A DNA stretch of 64,000 nucleotides. It comes from Polytrichum commune (taxonomy: Eukaryota; Streptophyta; Polytrichopsida; Polytrichales; Polytrichaceae). The notes below the pieces were generated by a model. It made no database searches, was not told the origin of the DNA, and saw only the letters and a program-made list of their open reading frames with translations. How positions within the stretch are numbered: the stretch's first letter is position 1; every line of letters begins with the position of its first letter. Both the position numbers and the translations under genes were made by a program. The stretch lies in assembly GCA_950295325.1 (NCBI GenBank), contig OX485803.1, forward strand, positions 63,441,554 through 63,505,553. Direction: 5' to 3'. Below are positions 21,301-31,859 of the stretch, piece by piece.

Positions 21301-24286
21301 GATCGACCCAAACTAGTCTCTTTGTTGGTTTGGGTCGATCGACCCAAACTAGTCTCTTTGTTGGTTTGGGTCGATCGACCCAAACTAGGCTCTTTGTTGG
21401 TTTGGGTCGATCGACCCAAACTACACATTGTACTTGGTCTTGTTTATGTCCCTCGCCTAATTCTAATGTCTATATAACTTGGATTGTGTAGATGTCGGGG
21501 CTGAGTATATACTCCTACATAGAGGATGGCGATCTGCCATTTTACAGGACGCAGAGATCGTTGGCGAAGAAGATGGACATCCTCGATTGGATCCCGGGTA
21601 GCTACGTCGACGAGGTTGTTCAGGGGGGCGAAAACCCTCTTGATAGGGTGAGGCGGATCAACCCGGAAGAAATGGCCATGAGGGCCACAACCCAAGAACC
21701 CGAACCTCTTGTCGGGTTGCATCCGGGCAATCCGTCCCGCACAGAAGGTGGCGATGTCGAGGAGGAGGAGGAAGAAGAGGAGCACGAGGAGGCGGAGAAG
21801 GAAGGCGACGTGGAGGAAGGGGCAACGGGCTTCACGCAAGAATCCGAAGCCCCTCAACGGAAGAAGGCGATGCGGGCGGCAACCCCGCAGAGTAAGCTCG
21901 TGCCCGTCCTGACGGTGGACGATGCACGGGACATGTACTCCAGGGACGCGACCGCCACGTTCAGGGAGAGGAGGAAGATGAAGGGGAAGAAGCTGTATGG
22001 CGACTACTCCGTGGAGGAGACCATTGCCATAAGCAGCGAGGACGACGATGACATTGAGCTCGCCAAACGGCTAAGATCAGATCCCCCGTCCCCGACAGCG
22101 TTCGCTGGCATGGTTAGGGTGAAGCCCGAGGTTCTGACTGTGGAGGAGGCGAACGAGAAGATGAGGAGGGACGAGGAGCAGCGAGTCCGCCTGCAGAAGG
22201 CTGCCGCGGAAGAACCCTCAATGCGGAACGAGGTAGCAGAGCTAAGGGCTCTCCTGTTGGAGCAGGAGCGACAGAGGGCGATGGCCCAACCTCCGTCCCA
22301 CACCGAATTGATATCACAAGTGATACAAGGAATGTGGGCGCAAGGTTTGGTGGTGGCTCCCTCCAGCTCCTTCCCGCACTTGCCCCCCGGCTTCCCTCCG
22401 CAGAGCATCCCTCAGCAGCCTGTGCCGCAATCGTCTTTCAGCTTCCAGCACTTGATGCGGCCCCACCAAGTTCCGTACGCGCCGGTCCAGCAAGTGGATG
22501 ACCCCAACATCTGGCGCGTCTGTGGAGCCTCCTCCCCTTTGGGCCCTCCACCACTTCGGCCCCCGATAGTCATGGCGCCCCCTCACCAATCGGACGACCC
22601 CAGGATGTTTGGGTCGACTGACCCAAACCCACCATCCACTGGAGTGTCCGAAGGGCCCTCTCCAGATGCAGGACAGTTTGGGTCGCCCGACCCAAACCCC
22701 GTTGCAGCGCAGTCCTCCTTTGACCAACATGGGTGTCAACTAGACACGGCCATGCTAGATGTTGAAGGCTTGCAAGGGCTTGGTGATACCTCTACTCCTA
22801 ACCAAATCGATGAACCCATGCATGATGCAAATGCGGAGATTGGTTTAGGACAAGGGCCTGATGCCGATCGTTTGCAGGAGAAGGTTCCTGACGTCGTCGG
22901 AGAAGGCGGTGGCGAGAGAGGCGGGGCAGCGGGGATGGTGGAGGCTTCCACATCGTCGAGACATGACCAGGGCGAGGTAATACACTGAGCCCTCCCCAGT
23001 TTGGGTCGACCGACCCAAACTTCCTGGGTCATTGTCTTGTTGGCGTGGTCGTGTCCCCCTTGCTAGGAGGAAATGCACACCCCCTGCCCCCCATGCTCTA
23101 CACTTGCTCCCCCTCCCCCCAACGTGCCCCCCCGCGATCCCCTTCGTCTCACCTGCACTCGACTATGCTCGACCTTGGCGGCGCGCAACCAATTTTGTAG
23201 ATGTAGAATTAGGATAGTGTGAATGCCCTTGTTCACCGCGGTCCCCCCCCCCCCCCCCCAATCAAATTGTACATAGAGATTTGTAAAAATAAAATTATTA
23301 TTTTGGGCGCCCATATGTTTGCATCTGTGTCCCAATGTATGTTGTTCCCCTTGTATGTTTTTGTTGCCACCAATGGTCCAATTCTTCTTGTGTTTGCACA
23401 AAATTTCCGTTCTGCTTGAGATGGACATAGCATAACATAGTCCTCGTCCGCCTTCTCTCGCTTGTCGCCGCAGGGTTCGGAGCATAGCGTCGCAGCTCCC
23501 CACCGATCCTCTCCGAGGAGTGTGGAGGACAGCGCGGTGGTCCCCCCGATTTTGCCCTCGCCACCTTCGCCTCCCAAGACCCGGTTCCTGGTGCTAGACC
23601 TCAACGGGGTCCTTGTCCAGTGCGTGCATTGTCTGAGGGTCCCCACGGTGCCTTTCTGCAAGCCCGAGGACGCCAACTACGATGGTCCCCCCGCGTACAT
23701 CAAAAGCAAGCTAGTGTACCTCCGCCCGTGGCTTCGGCGCTTCCTGCAGGTCGCCCTATCCAAATGGTGGGTGATCGTGTGGAGCTCCATGAAGTCCGAG
23801 AACACCCAGGCCGTCGTGGAGTTCATCTTCAAGGGACTCCAACCCCCGTGCTTGGTCCTAGGACAGGACTCTTGTAGAACGTTATACACCCCCGAGGGCA
23901 GGGTTGTGAAAAAACCCAACAACCCCGCCGTAAACCAATTTCTTAAGGTCTTGAAGCTAGTCGTATGGGACCAGCGTCCGACCATGGTCGGCTGTCCCTA
24001 CGACGTTCGCCCCACCCGTGACAACACGTTGATGGTGGACGACAGCGCTTCCAAAAACATTTTGAACCCGACCTCGAACTTCATAGTTTGCCCCACGTGG
24101 ACGGTCGAGAAGGTCCGAGACCGCTTTTTGTTAGACCTACTTAAGTACATTCAAACGCTCGTGGGGAGCGGACTACCCGTGCCCCGGTTCCTTAGTTGTA
24201 ATCCGATAGGCGAAAGATACATGGATCCGAAGGACTATATGTACAGAGAGTTGTACGCTCACGCGAAATATAATAAACTCATTTGA
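18368..24286 (+). CDS. ParB-like / DNA-methylase-like / FCP1-phosphatase-like fusion protein
   Basis: Exons 18368-19693, 19860-21191, 21492-22976 and 23474-24286, all joined in phase 0 at GT-AG sites, give about 1651 aa. Residues 270-440: ParB/DGQH-like region with GDFWLIDGQHSVEASKK (IDGQHS 346-351). Residues 590-900: methyltransferase-like, with FNLVIADPL (Asp680; family DPPY) before GDCIFNVFGGS (869-879; family DPF.GSG) and then AAMMSGLSIYSYIE across the exon 2/3 joint. This is motif IV before motif I, as in the permuted class. Residues 973-1000 are Glu-rich, and about 1103-1153 predict a coiled coil. Residues 1418-1620 are FCP1/HAD-like: LVLDLNGVLV (Asp1423), VWSSMKS (Ser1485), MVDDSASKN (Asp1570-1571). 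ParB-methylase fusions are known in phages and bacteria; a fusion to FCP1 is not known to me. The catalytic DPPY and GSG motifs are degenerate, so methylation is doubtful. Confidence 0.7.
19704..19768. repeat. Two palindromes in intron 19694-19859
   Basis: Slightly diverged copies of the 22-bp palindrome at about 19704 (GTTTAGGTCG arm) and about 19747 (GTTTGGATCG arm), both inside the second intron of the fusion gene. Confidence 0.85.
21220..21421. repeat. Six palindromes at exact 36-bp spacing in intron
   Basis: Copies start at 21220, 21256, 21292, 21328, 21364 and 21400. All have an AT centre, so the core reads TCGATCGA. They sit in the intron 21192-21491. The near-identity and exact period indicate a recent tandem expansion. 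Confidence 0.95.
22607..22697 (+). repeat. Two in-frame exonic palindromes
   Basis: Palindromes at 22607-22628 (one arm base changed) and 22676-22697 lie inside exon 3 of the fusion gene. They are read in frame as FGSTDPN and FGSPDPN within a Pro-rich linker. No frame is broken, because a 22-bp core plus flank was accommodated. Confidence 0.9.
22999..23020. repeat. Palindrome in intron 22977-23473
   Basis: A single perfect-arm copy (AC centre), 23 bases after the splice donor. The same intron holds a run of about 16 C at 23247-23262. Confidence 0.95.
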
Positions 24287-24405
24287 GATACTACATGGTG
24301 TGCCATTGTGTGTGATATATTATGCCTCAATTGTATATCGATTTTCACATGCTCCCCCCTCCCCCCCTCCCCTTGGGTTTTGTTTTGTTTCCTTTTTTGC
24401 GCCAG

Positions 24406-25227
24406 CGTTTGGAGCCCTCGATTGAGATCGTCAGCGAATCAAACTTGGGGAGCTTCTTCTACGAGACCGTCTACGATGCCGCGTCCACCATCGACTACTC
24501 CAAGGAGCCTATCGACGCCGGCGTCGTCGATAGCCCCCCACTCAAGCAAATCTTCCGGCCATCTCCGTCCCCGTCGCCGCTCAAGGGCATAAATCGCAAA
24601 TGCGTCCGGACGTCCCCCTCTCGGCCCGGCGGCAGTATTACACCTCAACGGCGGCTGCGGATGGACGCTCGGCCCACGAAGAGTGGCACCCTTCCTATCC
24701 CTTTGCGGGACGCCTTGCCCCTCCTCGCCAACTCCGACGGGAACGCCCCCGGTGACAAGGTGAACCCCCCCCCCCCCCCCAAAACATGGTTAACCGCGCA
24801 TTACAATCATCCCGCACTTAAAAATTGAACGTGTGACACGTTTGGGTCTTCCTCCCTAAACTAACACATGTGTTCTTGCATTGACGCGTTGCAGGTTGCT
24901 CCCACCCGTAAACCTATGCGGGCTAGTGCGTCCGTCGAGTTGGAGCGTTTCTACTCCATGACCAGAAATGCAAGACAGTCCACTTCATCGTATTCGAATT
25001 CTTCGTCGTATAATTCGGGCGGCCGACGGAATCCAAAATGTGTTTTTGATGGCGGTCACCCCAAGAATGGCTATAGTCGCGGGGCGGAGATTTTCAGGAA
25101 TGTTGAAGCAATGCGAGCAAAAGAAGCCGCAGCAAAAGAAAAAGAGGCAAAAGAAAAAGAGGCAAAAGAAAAAAAAGCAAAAGAAAATGAAGCAAAAGAA
25201 AAAGAGGTAGTCTCCGAGGCTAGATAG
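24406..25227 (+). CDS. Downstream exon pair, linkage to fusion gene unresolved
   Basis: Two open segments look like exons: 24406-24759 (after acceptor GCGCCAG, ending at donor AAG/GTGAAC; 118 codons, phase 0) and 24895-25227 (after TTGCAG, ending at TAG; 110 codons plus stop). The first begins RLEPSIEIVSESNLG and is Pro/Ser-rich. The second begins VAPTRKPMRASASVEL and ends in a Lys/Glu/Ala repeat (AKEKE type) that should form a charged helix. They may be the 3' end of the fusion gene, but the preceding exon runs into TGA at 24284-24286 and I found no strong phase-0 donor before it. Alternatives are a separate small gene or alternative 3' exons. Confidence 0.45.
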
Positions 25228-25369
25228 GCCATAGTAGGCGTAGGGTTGTGGGCCATAGGCAAGAACATTTTGGGTCGCACTATCCAATGGATGTGTGGTG
25301 TTAGCATGCTATGCATTTTACATGCCACACTTTGTATGTTTTTTTTGCAATAATATAAGTGTCACATGA

Positions 25370-25620
25370 TTTCCCCTTCCATATGGTCTAAGGTTTGGAT
25401 TGCCCTACCTAAACCATCACAAATATGAGTTTGGAATATTTTGTATGTTATATTATATTGGTTCACATATTTCCCCTTCAATATGATCTATGGTTTGGAT
25501 TGCCCTACCTAAACCATATTCATACAAGTTTTTGTGCGATAATATGAATGTTTTAAGATTTCCCCTTCAACTTGGCCTAAGGTTTGGATTGCCCACCCTA
25601 AACAATCCCAAATATGAGTT
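25370..25620. repeat. Three ~100-bp units with decayed palindromes
   Basis: TTTCCCCTTC...GGTTTGGATTGCCC(T/A)ACC(T)TAAAC recurs three times. The arms GTTTGG and CCTAAAC are a decayed version of the 22-bp palindrome, so the family has an older layer downstream of the gene. Confidence 0.6.
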
Positions 25621-26690
25621 ATTAATGGGGTTCTTGTTCTAAACACCCGCTTCAAAGTGTTCGCATCTTACAACTTTCTCCAATATGTGTTCCATTTATC
25701 CTTGTTCTTATTTTTGTGAATGTCTCAAAATGCCCAAAAAGTCTCAATTTAACGAATATAGTGTTTGATTGGATAAACAATAAGGTATTGATTCTAAACA
25801 TGCGAACAAGTTGCTGCTACAAGTCTCTGAATAAGTTTAGGTCATGTTGGAACAATTGTAAGCTAAGTTTCTTTGTGTGGATTGGAGGTTGCTAGATGTG
25901 ATCACTCGAGAGGGGAAGGTTTTAGGCCTATGAGTGATAGAATCAAGTTCCCAGCATTGAAGGACTTGAACACAGTAATGTTGTTGCAGTAGTACATGCC
26001 ACTAGTTACAGTTTGTTCATGAACTCAGATCTAAAGCTTCGATCAGTTCTCACCCACATATCCATTAACCCTTAAAGGACATATGCTTTCCCGATACCAC
26101 ACCCAAAATATCTTTTAAAATTCATTTTAAGCATGATTAACCAATTAATTTACATAGGCTCTATTCTAAAGAAGTATAGATCTTGCTAAGGTGCTCGATT
26201 TGGCATCCTAAAAACCCCATTTGGTGCAATGGAGTAGAAGTTTTGAACAAGATTCTCCCAAAATAATACCAAGCCCGTGGGGCTTGCATTGTCGTTTAAG
26301 GGTTAACAGAGCCGAAATGTGACCATTTTGGTAATGTCCGGCAACCTAAGATGTTTCAGCTTGGATGGCACCATGTGACAACAAGGTCGACTTTTGGTTC
26401 TTATGGTGAAAGTCTGTGGTTTTAGGGTGGTCTGCCGGTGCACTCTGCACATGACTTTTCGTGGTGTTTGTGAGTGTGGATTACCAAAGCTGGCTGGATG
26501 TGAGTTGAGAGGAAATTTAAATTATACTGCTAAAAGTGATGGATTATTTTTCCTCATGTGATTTGTCAACTCACTTGAAGGTGCATTTTGGGGACCTTTA
26601 ACTATGGTACGCTTGAGGACTACGACTAACTTTGGGTTGCTCTTGCCTAGGACATGGGCATTGTGCAAGAAAATGATGCTAGTTGTTTCA
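25621..26690. other. Intergenic
   Basis: No supported gene, only generic AT-rich sequence. Confidence 0.3.
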
Positions 26691-26699
26691 TAACTGGTT

Positions 26700-27371
26700 C
26701 CAGGTGTGCAACAATTTTTCTTCCTCGCCAGTCGCCGAGGGCACGCGCTTTGCTCGCTCAAGCAGAAGAAGTAGAGTTATTTGCAACTACAAAGCGAACG
26801 GGCTTGATATGAATGACAATGAGGTCGACAATAGGCAGCGTGTGGCGGATATCTTGGTGTTGAGAAGAGATTCATCAAAAGAGAAGAATCTGACATTAAT
26901 TCTACTTACTGTAAACTGCTCCACGAGATTTCACAGTACCACAAAGAAATTTCGAAGGCAGAGGAGAAAGCACGGTCATTAGTAACGACCGCAACTCCAG
27001 AGCAACTACAGGCAATTTGTGCCGATGTTTTAAGGATCACCGACCAGTTGAGACTACCAAGAAGGGACTCCGACATGCAGAAATATTTGCTTGACAAGAT
27101 GCGAAGCAAATTCAAGACTATAGAGAAAATTAACCTGGAGGAAGAATCCACCAAGCTTGCAGAAGTGAGCTCAAAATTGATCGACTTTGGTCACGGTCAA
27201 GAGTGCAATAAGCGCTGGATCAGGGCCCTAACGGAGCAAATACTACAGATGTCGGAGGCGCAAGGTGTAACAGGACGTCCTGTGCCAATGGAAGTAACAG
27301 ATGAAATACTATCAGAATCCCCATGCTGTGTTGTTTGTACGTCCATGCCCTGTGTGCGGGAAATTCTTTAG
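26700..27371 (+). pseudogene. Frameshifted coding block, unknown family
   Basis: A frame from about 26700 (SSPVAEGTRFARSSRRSRV, NGLDMNDNEVDNRQRVADIL) loses register near 26860. A second frame from about 26864 to the stop at 27369-27371 is open for about 168 codons: EKRFIKREESDINSTYCKLL, ATPEQLQAICADVLRITDQL, MRSKFKTIEKINLEEES, CNKRWIRALTEQ. Adding one base near GGTGTTGAG would join them. The sequence is helical and charged, and the start resembles a plastid transit peptide. I do not recognise it. It could be a retrocopy or one exon group of a real gene with a small unseen intron. Confidence 0.45.
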
Positions 27372-27390
27372 TAGGAAGTCTTCATGTGTC

Positions 27391-27803
27391 ACTACACTAA
27401 ATATGATATTTAGTGTTTGATACACTAAATACGAACGCATACACTAAATGTCAATAACCCTATGTAAGTAAGTAACATTAACTGTAAACTCAAACACTAA
27501 ATATCAACTATGGTAATATGTGGAAGTTTACATGTTTGATTTTAGTGTTAGTAAGGGTATGAAAAGAATGCCATCGACTTTGACAGATGAGAGATCTGCG
27601 AGCAGGAAGGTGGGACGCAATCCCTAAAATCACAAGTCCAATGAAATCCATGCTTCACATGAATGGAGGTGGCAGTAGGGAAGGTAGCGACACATTTATG
27701 TCTAACACTAATTGTCAAGGAATTGAAAATTAGTGTTGAGCAAGGTAGGATGGTAACAACATTAAATGTAATCAAACATCTAAATATCATATTTAGTGTA
27801 GTT
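27391..27803. mobile_element. MITE with 23-bp perfect terminal inverted repeats
   Basis: The left end ACTACACTAAATATGATA... (27391-27413) is the exact complement of the right end (27781-27803), and similarity continues inward to TGTTTGAT/ATCAAACA. Length is 413 bp. No transposase. The target duplication could not be fixed. The TIR itself holds a short palindrome (CTAAATATGATATTTAG), and sub-terminal CACTAAAT words recur. Confidence 0.75.
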
Positions 27804-28761
27804 GTGGTTGCATGTACCATCCCTTCTGTTTAGGAGCGCACTTGGAAATATTCAAAAATCCAATTTGTGTTATATTCTAAGAGCCCACAAAACAAGAGTT
27901 GAATGATGAGTAATTGTTATCGTAAGTGTTGACTTGTTAAGCATAGAGATGCACTCTATTTTATTTGATGCTTTAGATGACTTCCAATAACACACATAAA
28001 GGAAATGCTACCATGTTATCATTGTTTTTCCCTCTCACAAAGGGTACAATTAGGTGCTTGCAAACCCTTTGTATCCAAAAAATTTATTGTAAGTTGTTAT
28101 GTTTTCTCATACATGTCCATGATCCAAAGCTTATGCATTTTGAGGACTGTGCTTAGGGTCCTAATGTACTTTTAATCCCATTAGCATTTTGGCTTCCTAG
28201 ACTTTAATTTAGTTTCATTTTATTTCCATGTATACAATGGCCATCCACCAATTAATCAATTCCTAACAACCACTAAAATGTTGGGGGTTTTCATGTGTAA
28301 AGTAGTATCACTTGCCCATCATTCCAATGTGATCAAGCATTATTTCAATAGCCCCCCCCCCCTCCCTAGAGAGTGGGGCAAACCAACCCGTACATTGGTT
28401 TCTTGGAGGCAAGGGTTCAAGCATCCAACATGGAATGTATGGGTTGGTTCGCCCAAGTCACCCTCTAGACTTGGAGATTTCCATAAGACTTACATGTGGC
28501 ATATGACCTAGAAGTAAACCCTAAATATCCTCATGATGTATGCAATATGGGAGTTACCTCTTTTAGTTGATTTGACACCTGAGTCAACATTAAAGGCACT
28601 GAGTCTCGTTATTAATGGACAGCCCCAGTGACGTCACAATTAGGCTAGGCTAAGTTTGTTTGCCGACATACCCACGCCAAAAGACAGCGCTCACAATTTC
28701 ACTATACAATCCTTCCTATCATGTCGGCTACACTGCTTATCCCGATTTGTGTGTGTGGTAC
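27804..28761. other. Intergenic
   Basis: No gene. A run of ten C lies at about 28352-28361. It ends at the Harbinger insertion site. Confidence 0.35.
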
Positions 28762-29036
28762 TAAGGGCCGCTTTACACCTAGAGGCCGGGCCAATTTCCC
28801 TTGAGGCCGATTGCACAAAATTTGAGCCTTTTTTGGGTTGGAGGCCGGCCTCTACTACACATTATAATAAGATTATAACGGGGGCCAATTTTCCCATATG
28901 TAAAGGCCCTTGGGCCAAGAAGCCAAGCCGATTCAATAAATTTAGGAAAATTTTAGCCCCTCTTTCTTTCTTTTCATTGTCATTTGTACAAGATGGATGA
29001 ACGTAGACGGAAGATTTTAGTTTTCTTGTGTTCTTC

Positions 29037-30383
29037 ATGGCCGTGCGACATGTTATGGCGGTTGTTGCAATTTTGCAAAAAATTGCTTTGCATGATCATT
29101 ATGCTGCCATGACAATTGTTTTTGCTACGATGGTTGTGGAGAGTAGTACGTCTAGGAGGACACGGAGTATTTGGATGTATGACCAGAGTATTATTTTTGC
29201 GGATAGATTGTTATTTGGATGTTACTCGGTTAAGTTATTCAAACAATATACAAGGTTACTTCCCAAAACTTTTGATTATTTGTGCGGTGTCTTATCTCCA
29301 TCATTAAGTCGTAAGGATACAAATTTCAGAGCATCCATTCCTCTTAAAAACCGGATTGCTTTTTCTTTTAATAGACTTAGTAGTGGTAATTCATTACGCG
29401 GTTGTGCTGAAACTTATGAAATTCATGAAAGTACTGCATCTATCATTGTAAGGGAGTTTTGTGCAGCAATTGAAAAACATTTAAAACCACTAGTAATTGA
29501 GAAACAATCTAAAGCTACATTGAATAGAATTGCAGCCAAGTTTGAGGAGCTTAGGGGATTACCTTATGTAATTGGAGCGGTTGATGGTAGTCATATACCC
29601 ATCATTGTTCCTCCTATAGATCCTACTTCATATTATTGTAGAAAAGGTTTCTATTCAGCTCTACTTCAAGGTGTAGTGAATAGCAAATGTAGGTTTTGGA
29701 ATTATGATTTTGGATGGGCTGGGCGTTGCCATGATTGGACTTTGTTCCAAAATTCAGATATTGGGAAAAAAATGATGAAAGGTGAGTTATTACCTTACAA
29801 ACTTATGGGTGATGTTGCTTATCCAATGAGACCATGGTTCTACTCTCCTTTCAAAGGTGAAAAAGATGGATTACCTAGAGCAAAGGCGCATTGGAATTTC
29901 ATCCAATCATCAACAAGAATGGCAGTAGAAAAAACTTTTGGCATATTGAAAGGGAGGTAGAAGATATTATTGAAAAGAATTGACATGCCTCTCCGACATG
30001 TACCTAATTTGGTTACTACTTGCATTTGTCTTCACAACTTGTGCATATTACACCGAAACAAATTTGATGATGAATGGGAAAAAATAGAAGAAAGAATCAT
30101 GCATAGAGAGAGTATAAATCAACTTGGACAGCTAGAAAATGTAGATATATTTATGGCAGCTACACAAGCTGCAAAAGAGATGAGGAGGTACCTGAAAATG
30201 GACGAGGTTGAAGCAGGAACTATGCAAATTGAAGACCTTGAAGAAACTATGGTAAATACATTTGAAGATTTAGGAGAAGATGAAGATGAAGATAAGAGTG
30301 CGGAGGTAGTCGAAACAAAAAAAACAAAAAAACAAGGATTAAAAACTTGCTGGTGCAAGCAACACAAGCACATAATTTACTAG
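29037..30383 (+). pseudogene. Harbinger transposase with one in-frame stop
   Basis: ATG 29037 opens a frame to TAG 29958-29960. The same frame continues to the stop at 30381-30383, about 448 codons overall. The DDE triad is visible as AVDGSHIPI (Asp183), MGDVAYPM (Asp259) and AVEKTFGILKGR (Glu298), with no other lesion. The stop falls where HARBI-type transposases have the Trp of GRW, so a TGG-to-TAG change is the simplest reading. The tail is Asp/Glu-rich and then Lys-rich. The family cuts and pastes elements with the Myb-like partner. An earlier start in another frame (28993) reads only 39 codons. It is non-autonomous unless read through. Confidence 0.9.
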
Positions 30384-30475
30384 CTCAATCTTTTTGGGAA
30401 GCCCATTTGAGGATGGAGGGAAAAATTCTCTTCTCTCGTAACCATTGATGCATCTGATTCGGAAGAGGATTAGTT

Positions 30476-31714
30476 CTAAAATTTGTCTATAAGTCTATAT
30501 ATATGGCGGTCTACCCTTTCTAATAAAGCATTGGTTTTCTCAAAATTCTTCATCATGTCTAAATTATTTTCAGCCATTTGTGCAAAAACTCCATAGCATC
30601 GCTCTTGAAAATTCTTCTTGTCCACTTTGATTGTTGAATTTGGAGTCGCTGTCATAGATAGAATTGGAGTGTCATTTGAATGCAAATCATTATCATTGTT
30701 TGTGGTGTTGTCTTCGACACTAACAGAATCGCTAGCGGATGTTGTCACATACTTCATTACAGTTCCAGTTTGATGCCACCACTGATAAAAAGAATCATAG
30801 AACTTACAAGCATGACGATCTGATCCTGAAATTCCATTTGTCAGCTTGTCTTCTTTGTACAAGTTATTGAATTTTTTTTTGCAACCCTCAGAAGTTCGGT
30901 TCAGTCCAGGAATTACTGCAAGCAGACGAGCATGCAATTTCAACCATGTATCCACCCCTGCACATAATATGAGAGCGTCATAAGGACGATAAATTACTGA
31001 AATGATTCTAGTTTAATTACTACATATGAGACAAAGTGGACACGGTGGAAAAGAATGTAGAGTTGGTACTCCGATGGATACCACTTCTCACGTGTGAGAG
31101 GTGGAGGGATCAAACCTTAGCACCCACAACTTGCTCTCCCAAGGCTTGCCCCAAGTATTGGGGGGGAAAGAGGGGGCGAGAGGCGAAGGCCAATGCCTTT
31201 AAAAAGGCCAAATCTGAAATCAAAATTTTTTTTTCAAAAATTTTAGGGTTGCAAAAATCTTACCTTGTTTCTTTGCGTTCTTCAAAAATTCAGGTTCCAT
31301 CTCATTGCGCATTGCAATCATTGTCTCCACATCGCGATCCCTCCAGTTCTTTGATCCGAGTTCTTCATCTTCTTCCACCTCCTTCACGCTCTTTTTCCGA
31401 GGTTTTTTTGAAGTTGCGATTCCTTTTTTCTTCAGTGCTAAAGGAGCTAAAATCTGGACATCCTCATCCCCAATCTCTTCCGTAGTCTTTCTCTTCAAAT
31501 TACTTGCACACATGTCTATAATCAACGGAGGCGGAGGAGGAATATGATGTCCACAAAGTGGTTGAAAAAATTCGGGAACCCCTACACTACCTCCATGTTC
31601 TTGTAGAGAAACTTGATAGGGTTGGAAAGCATGAGCTTCAGCACTTTGATACCTTTGCATTGCCTCATACACTTCACTAGAATTCCATCCACTCCTCTCT
31701 AAAGACCCCTCCAT
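30476..31714 (-). CDS. Harbinger trihelix/Myb-like accessory protein
   Basis: Exon 31714-31264 and exon 30957-30476 are joined over a GT-AG intron (31263-30958, phase 1) to give 310 aa. A basic stretch (KKGIATSKKPRKKS) precedes the DNA-binding domain. The domain runs NWRDRDVETMIAMRNEMEPEF across the splice into TWLKLHARLLAVIPGLNRTSEGCKKKFNNLYKEDK and matches the trihelix/SANT fold, with Trp residues at helix positions. The C-terminal part is Asn/Ser-rich and ends in a helical segment (VFAQMAENNLDMMKNFEKTNALLER). In PIF/Harbinger elements this protein binds the transposase and aids nuclear import and end binding. The frame is intact. A (GA)n tract lies just upstream in the leader. Confidence 0.85.
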
Positions 31715-31780
31715 GCTAACCCTAGAAACGGTAGCAACAATCTTGCAAGCGCAAAAAAAAATCAGTAAGAAAAACTCTAA

Positions 31781-31782
<2 letters not shown>

Positions 31783-31857
<75 letters not shown>
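31783..31857. repeat. (GA)n microsatellite
   Basis: About 37 uninterrupted GA dinucleotides, within the transposon and 5' of its minus-strand ORF. Confidence 0.98.

Positions 31858-31859
<2 letters not shown>

Noticed and set aside
21204-21491. Overlapping ORFs with LGRSTQT repeats
   Set aside because: Read entirely from the six 36-bp palindrome units inside an intron with good splice sites.
24985-25328. Minus-strand ORFs rich in Phe/Cys/Ser
   Set aside because: Complement of the Lys/Glu repeat on the plus-strand exon.
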